Part shown: positions 1-11,229 of the stretch, in pieces
Layout of the letters: the number at the start of each line of letters is the position of its first letter
How positions within the stretch are numbered: the stretch's first letter is position 1
DNA from: Pseudomonas putida
GTDB lineage: Bacteria; Pseudomonadota; Gammaproteobacteria; Pseudomonadales; Pseudomonadaceae
Length of the DNA: 64,000 nt
Reading direction: 5' to 3'
NCBI RefSeq assembly: GCF_002741075.1
Contig: NZ_CP016634.1
Span: forward strand, 4,640,501-4,704,500
Translations under genes and position numbers: made by a program
Notes under the pieces: model-generated
Told to the model about the DNA's origin: nothing
Database searches by the model: none
What the model saw: the letters and a program-made list of their open reading frames with translations, nothing else

Positions 1-659
1 GTGTTGGCGATGCCGCCACCGACGATCAGTTGGTCGCAGACCGTGCTCAGGCTGTTGAGCACGTCCAGCTTGGTGGACACCTTGGAGCCGGCGACGATGG
101 CGGCCATCGGCTTGGCCGGGGCCTTCAGGGCCTTGCCCAGGGCATCGAGCTCGGCAGCCAGCAGCGGGCCTGCAGCGGCGACCTTGGCGAACTTGGCAAC
201 GCCGTGGGTCGAGCCCTCGGCGCGGTGGGCGGTGCCGAAGGCGTCCATGACGAACACGTCGCACAGGGCCGCGTACTTTTGCGCCAGCTCGTCGGCGTTC
301 TTCTTCTCGCCCTTGTTGAAGCGAACGTTCTCGAACAGCACCAGGTCACCGGCCTTGACCTCGACACCGTCCAGGTAATCGGCGACCAGCGGCACTTCGC
401 GGCCCAGGGCCTTGCTCAGGTAGTCGGCGACTGGCTTGAGGCTGTTCTCGGCGGAGAATTCGCCCTCGGTCGGACGACCCAGGTGCGAGCAAACCATCAC
501 GGCCGCGCCTTTTTCAAGGGCCAGCTTGATGGTCGGCAGCGCAGCCAGGATACGCGCATCGCTGGCTACCACACCGTCTTTCACAGGGACGTTGAGGTCT
601 TCGCGGATCAGTACGCGCTTACCTTGCAGGTCGAGGTCGGTCATCTTCAACACGGTCAT
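1..659 (-). CDS. pgk: Phosphoglycerate kinase, N-terminal part (3' end outside window)
   Basis: Transfers phosphate from 1,3-bisphosphoglycerate to ADP in glycolysis and runs in reverse in gluconeogenesis; cytosolic. The visible ~219 residues begin [19 protein letters not shown] and carry the family motifs REDLNVP near residue 20 and SHLGRP near residue 60, with a VLFENVRF segment further on. The gene leaves the window at position 1, so the C-terminal nucleotide-binding domain is not seen. The start lies 12 bases after the epd stop, and epd and tkt precede it on the same strand, giving a tkt-epd-pgk order usual in Pseudomonas. Identification is secure from the motifs. Confidence 0.97.
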   Translation of the reverse strand, partial: MTVLKMTDLDLQGKRVLIREDLNVPVKDGVVASDARILAALPTIKLALEKGAAVMVCSHLGRPTEGEFSAENSLKPVADYLSKALGREVPLVADYLDGVEVKAGDLVLFENVRFNKGEKKNADELAQKYAALCDVFVMDAFGTAHRAEGSTHGVAKFAKVAAAGPLLAAELDALGKALKAPAKPMAAIVAGSKVSTKLDVLNSLSTVCDQLIVGGGIAN

Positions 660-671
660 GAATGCAGTCCT

Positions 672-1733
672 TCAGGGCTGTTTGGTGCGGGTTTGGTGTA
701 CGACGTGCAGGAAGTGACCGGCAACGTCGAGCATACGGTTGGCGAACCCCCATTCGTTGTCGAACCAGGCCAGCAGGTTCACCAGGCGAGGGCCGGAAAC
801 ACGGGTCTGGCTGGCATCGACGATGGCCGAATGCGGGTCGTGGTTGAAATCACAGCTGGCATGGGGCAGCTCGGTGTAGGCCAGCAGCCCCTTGAGCGGG
901 CCGGTCAGCGCGGCCTCGCGCAACACCCGGTTGACCTCTGCCGCGCTGGTGTCGCGAGCGGTCTGCAAGGTGATGTCCAGGCACGACACGTTGACGGTCG
1001 GCACGCGTACGGCTTTGGCCTGGATTCGACCGGCAAGTTCCGGAAGCAGGCGCTCGATGCCGCGCGCCAGACCAGTGGACACCGGAATTACCGACTGGAA
1101 CGCCGAACGCGTACGACGCAGATCCTCGTGGTGATAGGCGTCGATTACCGGCTGGTCGTTCATCGCCGAGTGGATGGTGGTGATCGACACGTACTCGATG
1201 CCGAACGCCTGGTCCAGCACACGCAGCAGCGGCACGCCGCAGTTGGTGGTACAGGAGGCGTTGGACACCAGGCGTTCATCGCCGCTCAGGCAGTCCTGGT
1301 TGATGCCATAGACCACCGTGGCATCGACATCCGCGTCACTGGACATCGGTTGGGAGAACAGTACCCGAGGCGCGCCGGCATCGAGGAAACGCTGGCCATC
1401 GGCTCGGGTGTTGTAGGCTCCGGAGCACTCCAGCACCAGGTCGACGCCCAGCGCCGCCCAGTCGATGCCTTCCGGGGTGGCGCTGCGCAGGACCTTCACG
1501 CAGTCGCCATTGATGTGCAGGCAGTCACCATCGACCCTCACCTCGCCGGGGAAGCGGCCATGGGTGGAATCGAAACGGGTCAGGTACTCGAGGCTGGCCT
1601 GGTCGGCCAGGTCGTTCAGCGCGACGATCTCGAAGCCGGCATTCGCCCCTCGCTCGAACAGTGCGCGCAAGACACAACGACCGATACGGCCGTAACCGTT
1701 GAGTGCAACTTTGTAGGGACGCGGATGGGGCAT
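672..1733 (-). CDS. epd: Erythrose-4-phosphate dehydrogenase / GAPDH family
   Basis: A 353-residue GapA-fold dehydrogenase. The N-terminus has the NAD-binding motif NGYGRIGR, and the active-site cysteine lies in SNASCTTN. In this operon position (tkt-epd-pgk) such proteins are Epd, which oxidises erythrose 4-phosphate to 4-phosphoerythronate for pyridoxal phosphate synthesis; a GAPDH role cannot be excluded from sequence alone. The frame stays open upstream to about 2015, but those codons translate REP-element DNA and low-complexity sequence, so the ATG giving MPHPRPYKVALNGYGRIG was taken. Transketolase, which handles erythrose 4-phosphate, is the next gene upstream. Confidence 0.92.
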   Translation of the reverse strand: MPHPRPYKVALNGYGRIGRCVLRALFERGANAGFEIVALNDLADQASLEYLTRFDSTHGRFPGEVRVDGDCLHINGDCVKVLRSATPEGIDWAALGVDLVLECSGAYNTRADGQRFLDAGAPRVLFSQPMSSDADVDATVVYGINQDCLSGDERLVSNASCTTNCGVPLLRVLDQAFGIEYVSITTIHSAMNDQPVIDAYHHEDLRRTRSAFQSVIPVSTGLARGIERLLPELAGRIQAKAVRVPTVNVSCLDITLQTARDTSAAEVNRVLREAALTGPLKGLLAYTELPHASCDFNHDPHSAIVDASQTRVSGPRLVNLLAWFDNEWGFANRMLDVAGHFLHVVHQTRTKQP

Positions 1734-1769
1734 CAGAGGACTCACGAACACATACGTTAATGACCACTG

Positions 1770-1870
1770 CCTGGGGCCGCTTTGCGGCCCATCGCGACGC
1801 AAGGCCGCTCCTACAGGAGGCTGCATGCGCAACACCCTGTAGGAGCGGCCTTGTGTCCCGATCGAGGGCA
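1770..1870. repeat. REP element pair (GTAGGAGCGGCC type)
   Basis: Two facing copies of the Pseudomonas REP sequence lie between tkt and epd. The left copy reads GGCCGCTCCTACAGG (about 1803-1817) and the right copy CCTGTAGGAGCGGCC (about 1836-1850), so the two form an inverted pair able to fold in RNA or DNA. Such pairs sit between genes and may mark transcript ends. Confidence 0.85.
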
Positions 1871-1920
1871 AAGCCCTCGCCTTGCACAACCTGGAGGGCG
1901 TCACCGCCCTCCGTTTCACA

Positions 1921-3918
1921 TCAGTCTTCCAGGAGTTCTTCGGCGGTACCCAGGATGTTTTCCAGGGTGAAGCCGAACTCCTCGAACAGTGCGGAGGCCG
2001 GCGCCGACTCACCATAGGTGGTCATGCCGATGACGCGGCCTTCCAGGCCCACGTACTTGTACCAGAAGTCCGCGTGGGCGGCCTCGATGGCGATGCGCGC
2101 ACTCACTTCAAGCGGCAGCACGGACTGCTTGTAGGCAGCGTCCTGGGCGTCGAACACACTGGTGCACGGCATGGAAACCACGCGCACCTTGCGGCCTTGC
2201 TCGGTCAGCTTGTCGAATGCCTGAACCGCCAGGCCCACTTCCGAACCGGTGGCGATCAGGATCAGTTCAGGCTCGCCGGCGCAGTCCTTGAGCACGTAGC
2301 CGCCGCGGCTGATGTCGGCGATCTGCTGGGCGTCGCGCTCCTGGTGCTGCAGGTTCTGGCGCGAGAAGATCAGCGCCGATGGGCCGTCCTTGCGCTCCAG
2401 GGCTTGCTTCCAGGACACGGCCGATTCCACCGCGTCGGCTGGGCGCCAGGTGTCCAGGTTCGGCGTGCTGCGCAGGCTGGTCAGTTGCTCGATCGGCTGG
2501 TGGGTCGGGCCATCTTCGCCCAGGCCGATGGAGTCGTGGGTGTAGACATGGATGACGCGCTGCTTCATCAGGGCGGACATGCGCACTGCATTGCGGGCGT
2601 ATTCCATGAACATCAGGAAGGTCGCGCCGTAAGGCACCAGGCCACCGTGCAGGGCGACGCCGTTCATGATGGCGGTCATGCCGAATTCGCGCACGCCGTA
2701 GAAGACGTAGTTGCCGCTGGCATCGTCGGCACTGACGCCTTTGCAGCCCTTCCACAGGGTCAGGTTGGAGCCGGCCAGGTCAGCCGAGCCGCCGAGGAAC
2801 TCCGGCAGCAGCGGGCCGAAAGCGTTCAGGGCGTTCTGGCTTGCCTTGCGGCTGGCGATGGTCTCGCCCTTGGCAGCGACTTCGTTGATGTAGGCCTGGG
2901 CCTTCTTGGCGAAGTCGGCTGGCAGCTCGCCGCTTTCACGGCGCTTGAATTCGGCAGCCAGCTCAGGATAGGCCTTGGCGTAGGCATCGAAACGCTGGTT
3001 CCAGTCGGCTTCGAGCTTGGCACCGGCAGCCTTGGCGTCCCACTCGGCGTAGATGTCGGCCGGGATTTCGAACGGGCCGTGGTTCCAGTTCAGGGCTTTG
3101 CGAGCCAGGGCGATTTCGTCGTTGCCCAGCGGTGCGCCGTGGCAGTCTTCCTTGCCCTGCTTGTTCGGCGAGCCGAAACCGATGATGGTCTTGCAGCAGA
3201 TCAGGGTCGGGCGATCGCTCTTGCGTGCGGTCTCGATGGCGGTCTTGATCTCGTCGGCGTCGTGGCCGTCGACGTTGCGGATCACCTGCCAGTTGTACGC
3301 CTCGAAGCGCGCCGGCGTGTTGTCGGTGAACCAGCCGTGCACTTCACCGTCGATGGAGATGCCGTTGTCGTCGTAGAAGGCGATCAGCTTGTTCAGGCCC
3401 AGGGTGCCGGCCAGGGAGGCGACTTCGTGGGAGATACCCTCCATCATGCAGCCGTCGCCCAGGAACACATAGGTGTTGTGGTCGACGATGGTGTGGCCGT
3501 CACGGTTGAACTGGGCCGCCAGCACTTTTTCCGCCAGGGCGAAGCCCACGGCATTGGCGATCCCCTGGCCCAGCGGGCCGGTGGTGGTCTCGACGCCTGC
3601 GGTGTAGCCGTACTCCGGGTGGCCCGGGGTGCGGCTGTGCAGTTGGCGGAAGGCCTTGAGGTCGTCGATCGACAGGTCGTAGCCGGTCAGGTGCAGCAGC
3701 GAATAGATGAGCATCGAGCCGTGGCCATTGGACAGCACGAAACGGTCGCGGTCGGCGAATTTCGGATTGCTCGGGTTGTGCTTCAGGTAATCGCGCCAAA
3801 GCACCTCGGCGATATCCGCCATGCCCATGGGGGCACCTGGGTGGCCGCTGTTGGCCTTTTGCACGGCATCCATGCTGAGGGCACGAATGGCGTTGGCACG
3901 TTCACGACGGCTGGGCAT
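1921..3918 (-). CDS. tkt: Transketolase
   Basis: Thiamine-diphosphate enzyme of the non-oxidative pentose phosphate pathway, moving two-carbon units between ketose and aldose phosphates; cytosolic. The 665-residue product matches the family's usual length. It has the N-terminal [15 protein letters not shown] segment, the thiamine diphosphate motif beginning LGDGCMMEG, and the pyrimidine-binding region with YGVREFGM. The start at [15 protein letters not shown] is preceded by AGGAGA at good spacing, and upstream in-frame codons are low complexity. It is followed by a REP pair and then epd and pgk. Confidence 0.97.
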   Translation of the reverse strand: MPSRRERANAIRALSMDAVQKANSGHPGAPMGMADIAEVLWRDYLKHNPSNPKFADRDRFVLSNGHGSMLIYSLLHLTGYDLSIDDLKAFRQLHSRTPGHPEYGYTAGVETTTGPLGQGIANAVGFALAEKVLAAQFNRDGHTIVDHNTYVFLGDGCMMEGISHEVASLAGTLGLNKLIAFYDDNGISIDGEVHGWFTDNTPARFEAYNWQVIRNVDGHDADEIKTAIETARKSDRPTLICCKTIIGFGSPNKQGKEDCHGAPLGNDEIALARKALNWNHGPFEIPADIYAEWDAKAAGAKLEADWNQRFDAYAKAYPELAAEFKRRESGELPADFAKKAQAYINEVAAKGETIASRKASQNALNAFGPLLPEFLGGSADLAGSNLTLWKGCKGVSADDASGNYVFYGVREFGMTAIMNGVALHGGLVPYGATFLMFMEYARNAVRMSALMKQRVIHVYTHDSIGLGEDGPTHQPIEQLTSLRSTPNLDTWRPADAVESAVSWKQALERKDGPSALIFSRQNLQHQERDAQQIADISRGGYVLKDCAGEPELILIATGSEVGLAVQAFDKLTEQGRKVRVVSMPCTSVFDAQDAAYKQSVLPLEVSARIAIEAAHADFWYKYVGLEGRVIGMTTYGESAPASALFEEFGFTLENILGTAEELLED

Positions 3919-4075
3919 CGCTGAGTCTCCTGGGGCTTGAAAAGGTAGTGAAACGAAAAAGGCCGCCATTTTCGCCCACAGGCGGGGCTGGGGGCAATGA
4001 CGGATGGTCGCAGTTGGGTATTTTTCCTGTCTTTGGGCCGTAAATCGGGACAATTCGCAAGTCGGCGGCGCCCTG

Positions 4076-4138
4076 TTCGCGGGTAAACCCGCGCCTACTG
4101 GGGCAACACCAGCCCATGGGCGCGGGTTCGCCCGTGAG
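4076..4138. repeat. REP element pair
   Basis: The sequence TTCGCGGGTAAACCCGCGCC at 4076 is followed by a second, diverged copy in opposite orientation near 4119-4138. It occupies the divergent tkt/sahR intergenic region (3919-4230), which also holds the regulator's operator. Confidence 0.85.
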
Positions 4139-4166
4139 CCGGACAACCACGACTCCGCCCATCAGC

Positions 4167-4190
4167 CAATATCAAAACTTTTTGATATTG
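4167..4190. promoter_or_regulatory. Perfect 11-bp palindrome, probable operator of the ArsR-type regulator
   Basis: The arms are CAATATCAAAA and its exact complement, separated by two bases (CT), 24 bp in all. The site ends 40 bp before the start of the ArsR/methyltransferase gene and upstream of metK. ArsR-family proteins bind such palindromes at their own promoters, so autoregulation and control of metK are likely. This is inference from position and symmetry. Confidence 0.75.
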
Positions 4191-4230
4191 CTATTGCGAC
4201 GACTGCATCCCCTGTCTAGACTGCCGCCCC

Positions 4231-5223
4231 ATGAACCCGAGCGCGCCCATCATCCATCACCGCAGCGACGAGCTGGCCGCCCTGTGCAAGGCCAGCGGCG
4301 ATCCGCTGCGCCTGAATGTACTGCGCGCACTGGCCAGTGACTCGTTCGGCGTGCTGGAGCTGGCGCAGATCTTCGACATTGGCCAATCCGGCATGAGCCA
4401 CCACCTCAAGGTGCTGGCCCAGGCGGAACTGGTGGCCACGCGCCGCGAAGGCAATGCGATCTTCTACCGCCGCGCCCTGCCCGACAGCCTGCGCCTGGGC
4501 GGCCGCCTGCACGCGGCCTTGCTCGAAGAGGTGGATGGCCTGGCCCTGGCGCAAGACGTGCAGGCACGCATCGCCCAGGTGCAACAGCGTCGCGCCGCCA
4601 CCAGCCAGGACTTCTTCCTGCGCGTGGAAGAAAAGTTTCGTGCTCAGCAAGACTTGATCGCCGGCCTGCCGCAGTACCGCGACAGCCTCTTGGCCCTGCT
4701 CGACAACCTGAGCTTCGGCCCCGACGCCAGCGCGCTGGAAGTCGGTCCCGGTGATGGCGGCTTCCTGCCGGACCTGGCGCGGCGCTTCAATCAGGTCACA
4801 GCCCTGGACAACAGCTCGACCATGCTCGAACTGGCCCGCCAAGTCTGCGAGCGCGAAGGGCTGAATAATGTAAATCTGCAGTTGGCCGATGCACTGGGTG
4901 CAACGGATGTGGAAGCCGACTGCGTTGTGCTGAACATGGTGTTGCACCATTTCAGCGACCCGGCCCTGGCCCTGCGCCTGCTGGCCAAACGGGTGAAAGC
5001 AGGCGGCAGCCTGCTGGTCACCGAGCTGTGCAGCCATGACCAGAGCTGGGCGCGGGAAGCCTGCGGCGATCTCTGGCTGGGCTTCGAGCAGGACGACCTG
5101 GCCCGTTGGGCCCGGGTAGCGGGGCTAGTACCCGGGGACAGCCTCTATGTGGGCTTGCGTAACGGTTTCCAGATTCAGGTCCGCCATTTCCAGCGGACGA
5201 CTGGCGACACTCACCATCGGTAA
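4231..5223 (+). CDS. ArsR-family regulator fused to a SAM-dependent methyltransferase domain (SahR-like)
   Basis: A 330-residue fusion. Residues ~10-90 form an ArsR winged helix with the recognition segment QSGMSHHLKVLAQAELV, followed by REGNAIFYRRAL typical of the wing. Residues ~150-320 are a class I methyltransferase fold with motif I in ALEVGPGDGGFLPDLARRF and an acidic strand end in ALDNSST. It lies 20 bp before metK, read the same way, with a perfect palindrome upstream. Published SahR regulators respond to S-adenosylhomocysteine (SAH) and control methyl-cycle genes, so the C-terminal fold is plausibly an SAH sensor rather than an enzyme. No cysteine metal site is evident, which argues against arsenic sensing. 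The SahR assignment is inference. Confidence 0.8.
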   Translation: MNPSAPIIHHRSDELAALCKASGDPLRLNVLRALASDSFGVLELAQIFDIGQSGMSHHLKVLAQAELVATRREGNAIFYRRALPDSLRLGGRLHAALLEEVDGLALAQDVQARIAQVQQRRAATSQDFFLRVEEKFRAQQDLIAGLPQYRDSLLALLDNLSFGPDASALEVGPGDGGFLPDLARRFNQVTALDNSSTMLELARQVCEREGLNNVNLQLADALGATDVEADCVVLNMVLHHFSDPALALRLLAKRVKAGGSLLVTELCSHDQSWAREACGDLWLGFEQDDLARWARVAGLVPGDSLYVGLRNGFQIQVRHFQRTTGDTHHR

Positions 5224-5243
5224 ATTTTTAGGAACCCGTCGAG

Positions 5244-6434
5244 ATGAGCGAATACTCCCTTTTCACTTCCGAGTCCGTGTCCGAAGGGCATCCGGACAAG
5301 ATCGCCGACCAGATTTCGGACGCGGTCCTTGATGCAATCATCGCCCAGGACAAATACGCCCGCGTAGCCTGCGAAACCCTGGTCAAGACCGGTGTCGCCA
5401 TCATTGCCGGCGAAGTGACCACCTCCGCCTGGGTCGACCTGGAAGATCTGGTGCGCAAAGTCATCATCGACATCGGCTACAACAGCTCCGACGTTGGCTT
5501 CGACGGCGCCACCTGCGCCGTGATGAACATCATCGGCAAGCAATCGGTAGACATCGCTCAAGGCGTCGACCGTTCCAAGCCGGAAGACCAGGGCGCGGGC
5601 GACCAGGGCCTGATGTTCGGCTACGCCAGCAACGAAACCGACGTGCTGATGCCTGCCCCGATCTGCTTCTCCCACCGCCTGGTCGAGCGCCAGGCCGAAG
5701 CGCGCAAGTCCGGCCTGCTGCCGTGGCTGCGTCCGGACGCCAAGTCGCAGGTCACCTGCCGTTACGAAAATGGCAAGGTCGTGGGTATCGATGCCGTGGT
5801 CCTGTCGACCCAGCACAACCCGGAAGTCTCCTACAAAGACCTGCGTGAAGCCGTCATGGAGCTGATCGTCAAGCACACCCTGCCTGCCGAGCTGCTGCAC
5901 AAGGACACCCAGTTCCACATCAACCCAACCGGCAACTTCATCATTGGTGGCCCGGTGGGCGACTGCGGCCTGACCGGTCGCAAGATCATCGTCGACTCCT
6001 ACGGCGGCATGGCCCGCCACGGTGGCGGCGCGTTCTCCGGCAAGGACCCGTCCAAGGTCGACCGTTCGGCGGCCTACGCCGGACGCTACGTAGCCAAGAA
6101 CATCGTTGCCGCAGGCCTGGCTGACCGCTGCGAGATCCAGGTGTCCTACGCCATCGGCGTGGCCCAACCGACCTCCATCTCGATCGACACCTTCGGCACC
6201 GGCAAGATCGCCGACGACAAGATCGTGCAATTGGTCCGCGAGTGCTTCGACCTGCGTCCATACGCCATTACCACCATGCTCGACCTGCTGCACCCGATGT
6301 ACCAGGAAACTGCTGCCTACGGTCACTTTGGCCGTATCCCACAGCAGAAGACTGTGGGCGACGACACCTTCACCACTTTCACCTGGGAACGTACCGATCG
6401 CGTCGACGCCCTGCGCGCCGCAGCCGGCCTGTAA
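5244..6434 (+). CDS. metK: S-adenosylmethionine synthase
   Basis: Makes S-adenosylmethionine from methionine and ATP in the cytosol, the entry to the activated methyl cycle. The 396-residue protein has the family motifs GHPDK (ATP), [12 protein letters not shown], and the P-loop-like [22 protein letters not shown] lies upstream of the ATG. It follows the SahR-like regulator by 20 bp, so the two are probably one transcript. A strong bidirectional terminator closes the unit. Confidence 0.98.
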   Translation: MSEYSLFTSESVSEGHPDKIADQISDAVLDAIIAQDKYARVACETLVKTGVAIIAGEVTTSAWVDLEDLVRKVIIDIGYNSSDVGFDGATCAVMNIIGKQSVDIAQGVDRSKPEDQGAGDQGLMFGYASNETDVLMPAPICFSHRLVERQAEARKSGLLPWLRPDAKSQVTCRYENGKVVGIDAVVLSTQHNPEVSYKDLREAVMELIVKHTLPAELLHKDTQFHINPTGNFIIGGPVGDCGLTGRKIIVDSYGGMARHGGGAFSGKDPSKVDRSAAYAGRYVAKNIVAAGLADRCEIQVSYAIGVAQPTSISIDTFGTGKIADDKIVQLVRECFDLRPYAITTMLDLLHPMYQETAAYGHFGRIPQQKTVGDDTFTTFTWERTDRVDALRAAAGL

Positions 6435-6440
6435 GGGTGA

Positions 6441-8273
<1,833 letters not shown>

Positions 8274-8333
8274 TTTCGTCAGATCAAGGCAGCATTTCGT
8301 TTTCCGCTGTCCTGCCTTCGAATGGAGTCCACG

Positions 8334-8729
8334 ATGAAATTGCTTTCGTCCCTTGCACTGTCCGCCCTGCTCAGCGTGGCTGCCAGCCCCCTGCTGGCCG
8401 CCGAAGAGCAGCCTGGGCTGACCGGCTGCGCGGCCAAGCGCCAGGCTATCAGCGAACAGCTCGAACAAGCGCGCACCCAAGGCAACAGCGAGCAACAGGC
8501 CGGTCTGGAAAAGGCCCTGGCCGAAGCCACCGAACACTGCACCGACTCCAGCCTGCGCAAGGAGCGTGAGCAGAAGGTCCTCGAGGCTCGCCACGAAGTG
8601 AACCAACGCACCAAGGACCTGGACAAGGCCATGAAGAAAGGCGATCCGGAGAAGATCAACAAGCGTAAGGAAAAACTCGCCGAGGCCAAGAAGGAGCTGC
8701 AGGAAGCGGTCGACGGACTGGAGCGTTGA
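8334..8729 (+). CDS. DUF1090 family secreted protein, first copy
   Basis: A 131-residue protein with a signal peptide (MKLLSSLALSALLSVAASPLLA) and a mature part opening with GLTGCAAKR and continuing as a highly charged helix likely to form coiled coil. Two cysteines (GCAAKR and EHCTDSS) could form a periplasmic disulfide. This matches DUF1090 (YqjC-like) proteins of unknown function. The ATG at 8334 was chosen because GGAG precedes it; an in-frame codon at 8322 is less well placed. A paralogue of identical length follows at 8852. Confidence 0.87.
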   Translation: MKLLSSLALSALLSVAASPLLAAEEQPGLTGCAAKRQAISEQLEQARTQGNSEQQAGLEKALAEATEHCTDSSLRKEREQKVLEARHEVNQRTKDLDKAMKKGDPEKINKRKEKLAEAKKELQEAVDGLER

Positions 8730-8851
8730 TGCTCAGCGGTGCGGAAGTAGGACTTTTCTGAAAGCGATGTAGCACCCGTTTCCAGGGTTCACTCGCCAAC
8801 CGGTTGTAGGCACTATTCCCTACAAATCCTGTTGCTTTGAAGGAAATGTTC

Positions 8852-9247
8852 ATGAAAGCCCGTTCTGCCCTGACATTGCTGATGACCCTTGGCCTGGCGG
8901 CTGGCACCGTGCACGCAGCGCAGCCCAACCCAGGCCTGACCGGTTGCGCAGCCAAGCGCAGCGCCATCGAAAACCAGCTCCAATACGCTCGCAAGCACAA
9001 TAACTGGGGTGAAATTCGCGGCCTGGAAAAAGCCTTGAAGGAACACACCGCACACTGCACCGACGCCAGCCTCAAACAGCAGCGTGAAGCCAAGGTCGCT
9101 GACGCCAAGGCGGAAGTCGCCGAGCGCAAGACAGACCTCGCTGAAGCCCAAGCCAAGGGCGACAAGGGCAAGATCGCCAAGCGCGAGCGAAAACTTGCCG
9201 AGTCCGAGGCGGAACTCAAGCAGGCCGAATTGGAATTGAACAAGTGA
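8852..9247 (+). CDS. DUF1090 family secreted protein, second copy
   Basis: A 131-residue paralogue of the preceding gene: signal peptide ending near AHA/AQ, then GLTGCAAKR, an HCTDASLKQQRE segment and a charged C-terminal coiled coil rich in Ala, Lys and Glu. AGGA sits 7 bases before the chosen ATG; an upstream in-frame TTG at 8837 lacks a ribosome site. Function is unknown; the two cysteines are conserved between copies. The 122-bp spacer suggests its own promoter is possible. Confidence 0.87.
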   Translation: MKARSALTLLMTLGLAAGTVHAAQPNPGLTGCAAKRSAIENQLQYARKHNNWGEIRGLEKALKEHTAHCTDASLKQQREAKVADAKAEVAERKTDLAEAQAKGDKGKIAKRERKLAESEAELKQAELELNK

Positions 9248-9312
9248 GATTGGCTCCACGGGCTACCGCTGATAGGGACATTGCGCGGTAGTTGTAGAAG
9301 ACCCTGCGTATC

Positions 9313-9390
9313 TTGGGGCCGCTGCGCGGTCCATTGCAGGCCTCGCCCCCACAGGTAGTGCGCGAACGCATCTGTGGGGCCGGCCGCAGG
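9313..9390. repeat. REP-like element pair, diverged
   Basis: Facing sequences GGGGCCGCTGCGCGG…CCCCCACAGG and TCTGTGGGGCCGGCCGC lie in the convergent gap between the DUF1090 gene and the cytochrome gene. Confidence 0.65.
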
Positions 9391-9408
9391 CACTGCTCCA
9401 GCGAGCGA

Positions 9409-9855
9409 TCAGTGGTTGCGAAACTCCGTATGGCAGGCCTTGCACGCAGCTTCGACCTTGTCCATTGGCGCTTTCAGAGCTGCCGCCTCCAGTGGCTGGT
9501 CACCGGTCACGCTGACCAGTTCGCCTGTCACCGCCTCCAATTGCCGAGCCAACTCCTGGAAACGCGCCTGACGCTCCCACACCTCAGGCCGCGCGCTGCT
9601 ATCGCCCTCATCCTTGACCTGCGGAAAATGCTTCCACGGCTCGTGGGACAGGCCATCGAGCTTCACCGCGCCCTCCGCGAACCGGGCGCCATCGAACGGT
9701 ATTCGGCCACGCAGCATGCCGCCCATATCTTCGCTGGTCTTGAGCATCTGCTTGAAGATCGCCTTGCGCTGGCCCAGTGGTGAGTTAGGATCGACACGGT
9801 CACAGGCCGCCAGGGATAGGCTGACCAACAGCAGAACGGTGAAACATTTCAACAT
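9409..9855 (-). CDS. c-type cytochrome lipoprotein (cytochrome c' / c556 type)
   Basis: A 148-residue protein with a lipoprotein signal (LVSLSLAAC, Cys18) and a single haem-binding motif CKACH only six residues from the C-terminus. One haem motif at the extreme C-terminus after a helical domain is the arrangement of cytochromes c' and c556. The product would be a membrane-anchored periplasmic haem protein; its redox partner cannot be told from the neighbours. The ATG at 9855 gives a clean signal peptide; longer in-frame starts reach 9909 but add a hydrophilic tail in front of it. No strong ribosome site is visible, so the start is less certain than the identity. Confidence 0.82.
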   Translation of the reverse strand: MLKCFTVLLLVSLSLAACDRVDPNSPLGQRKAIFKQMLKTSEDMGGMLRGRIPFDGARFAEGAVKLDGLSHEPWKHFPQVKDEGDSSARPEVWERQARFQELARQLEAVTGELVSVTGDQPLEAAALKAPMDKVEAACKACHTEFRNH

Positions 9856-9972
9856 CACGGTCACATTGGCAGAGGGAAAGGGCCAACAGTATCCTCGCCT
9901 GCTCGACAAAGACCAATACCCTCACGAAAAACATGGGCAGCCCGAACACGCCGCCCATTCAAGGATTCAACC

Positions 9973-11124
9973 ATGAGATCTGCTCTGCGCCACCTGGCCT
10001 GGGCGCTTCCCGCCCTGGCCCTGCTGGTTGGTTGCAACGGCGGCGAGAACGCCAAACCCGAACCCCACGCCGTGGCGACCTACGCCCCGGCCACCTGGCA
10101 AGACCTGCCAAGCGTCAGTGACGACGATCTGCTGGCTGGTTTCCAAGCCTGGCGCAATGGCTGCGAAAAGCTCAAGCGTGACCCGGTCTGGGCCGTTACC
10201 TGCGAGGCCGCGGCGCGGATGCCTGAGGACGCTGCCCAGGTCCGCGCGTTTCTGCAGCAGAACCTGGAGGTCTACGGCCTGCGCTCGGCGCAAAACAATG
10301 CCAACGGCCTGATCACCGGCTACTACGAACCGGTCTACCCCGGAAGCCTCAACCGCACCGATGCCGCCCACGTGCCGGTGTATGGCATTCCCGAGGACAT
10401 GATCGTGGTCGACCTGGCCAGCGTCTATCCGGAGCTCAAGGGCAAACGCCTGCGCGGGCGCCTCGATGGCCGCGTGCTCAAGCCCTACGACACCGCTGAA
10501 GTGATCAACCGCGACGGCGTAAAAGCACCGGTACTGGCCTGGCTGACCGATCCGATGGACCTGCAGTTCTTGCAGATCCAAGGCTCCGGGCGAATTCAGC
10601 TCGAAGACGGGCGCCAACTGCGTCTGGGCTATGCCGACCAGAACGGCCACCCCTATCGCCCCATCGGCCGCTGGCTGGTGGAGCAAGGCCAGTTGAAGAA
10701 AGAGGACGTGACCATGGGCAGCATTCATGCCTGGGCCCAGGCCAACCCGCAGCGGGTTCCCGAGCTGCTGGCCAGCAACCCCAGCTACGTGTTCTTCGGC
10801 ACCCGCCCTGACAGCAACGAAGGCCCACGCGGCTCGTTGAACGTACCGCTGAGCGCTGGCTACAGCGTCGCCATCGATCGCAAGGTGATCCCCCTGGGCA
10901 GCCTGCTGTGGCTGTCCACCACCCGTCCAGATGGCAGCCCGGTGGTGCGACCGGTGGGCGCCCAGGATACGGGCGGCGCCATTACAGGCGAGGTTCGCGC
11001 GGACCTGTTCTGGGGCACTGGTCCAGAGGCCGGTGAGCTGGCCGGGAACATGAAGCAGCCAGGGCAGATCTGGATGCTGTGGCCCAAGGGGGCGGCGCTG
11101 CCTGAGGTGCCGAAAGTCCCTTGA
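9973..11124 (+). CDS. mltA: Membrane-bound lytic murein transglycosylase A
   Basis: Cleaves peptidoglycan glycan strands to 1,6-anhydromuropeptides from the outer membrane. The 383-residue lipoprotein has a lipobox LLVGC (Cys21), the MltA domain with GLITGYYEPVYPGS, and a C-terminal 3D domain. The three conserved aspartates of that domain include the catalytic one, here in AQDTGGAI near residue 332. It diverges from the cytochrome gene; no operon partner is evident. Confidence 0.95.
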   Translation: MRSALRHLAWALPALALLVGCNGGENAKPEPHAVATYAPATWQDLPSVSDDDLLAGFQAWRNGCEKLKRDPVWAVTCEAAARMPEDAAQVRAFLQQNLEVYGLRSAQNNANGLITGYYEPVYPGSLNRTDAAHVPVYGIPEDMIVVDLASVYPELKGKRLRGRLDGRVLKPYDTAEVINRDGVKAPVLAWLTDPMDLQFLQIQGSGRIQLEDGRQLRLGYADQNGHPYRPIGRWLVEQGQLKKEDVTMGSIHAWAQANPQRVPELLASNPSYVFFGTRPDSNEGPRGSLNVPLSAGYSVAIDRKVIPLGSLLWLSTTRPDGSPVVRPVGAQDTGGAITGEVRADLFWGTGPEAGELAGNMKQPGQIWMLWPKGAALPEVPKVP

Positions 11125-11188
11125 GTCGATGAACCTTCCTCGGGCCCCCTCCCACCGGCACAGCGCAATGTTCGAGAACCACGCAGCA

Positions 11189-11212
11189 CCTGTGGGAGCG
11201 GGTTTACCCGCG
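11189..11212 (+). repeat. Single REP element
   Basis: One copy reading CCTGTGGGAGCGGGTTTACC followed by CGCG, in the convergent gap between mltA and the MAPEG gene. Confidence 0.85.
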
Positions 11213-11229
11213 TAGAAAGCGATCTGGGC

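Noticed and set aside
30..1760. A 576-codon plus-strand open frame opposite pgk and epd
   Set aside because: It is antisense to two well-conserved genes; high GC suppresses stop codons, and the translation has no recognisable domain.
672..2015. A 447-residue version of Epd starting at 2015
   Set aside because: The extra N-terminal residues translate REP DNA and the tkt 3' end antisense region; the family start is at 1733.
1882..3924. A 680-codon plus-strand frame opposite tkt
   Set aside because: Antisense shadow of transketolase with repetitive His/Gln/Val-rich sequence and no domain.
5221..5243. A SAM riboswitch before metK
   Set aside because: Only 20 bp separate the regulator stop and the metK start, too little for an aptamer.
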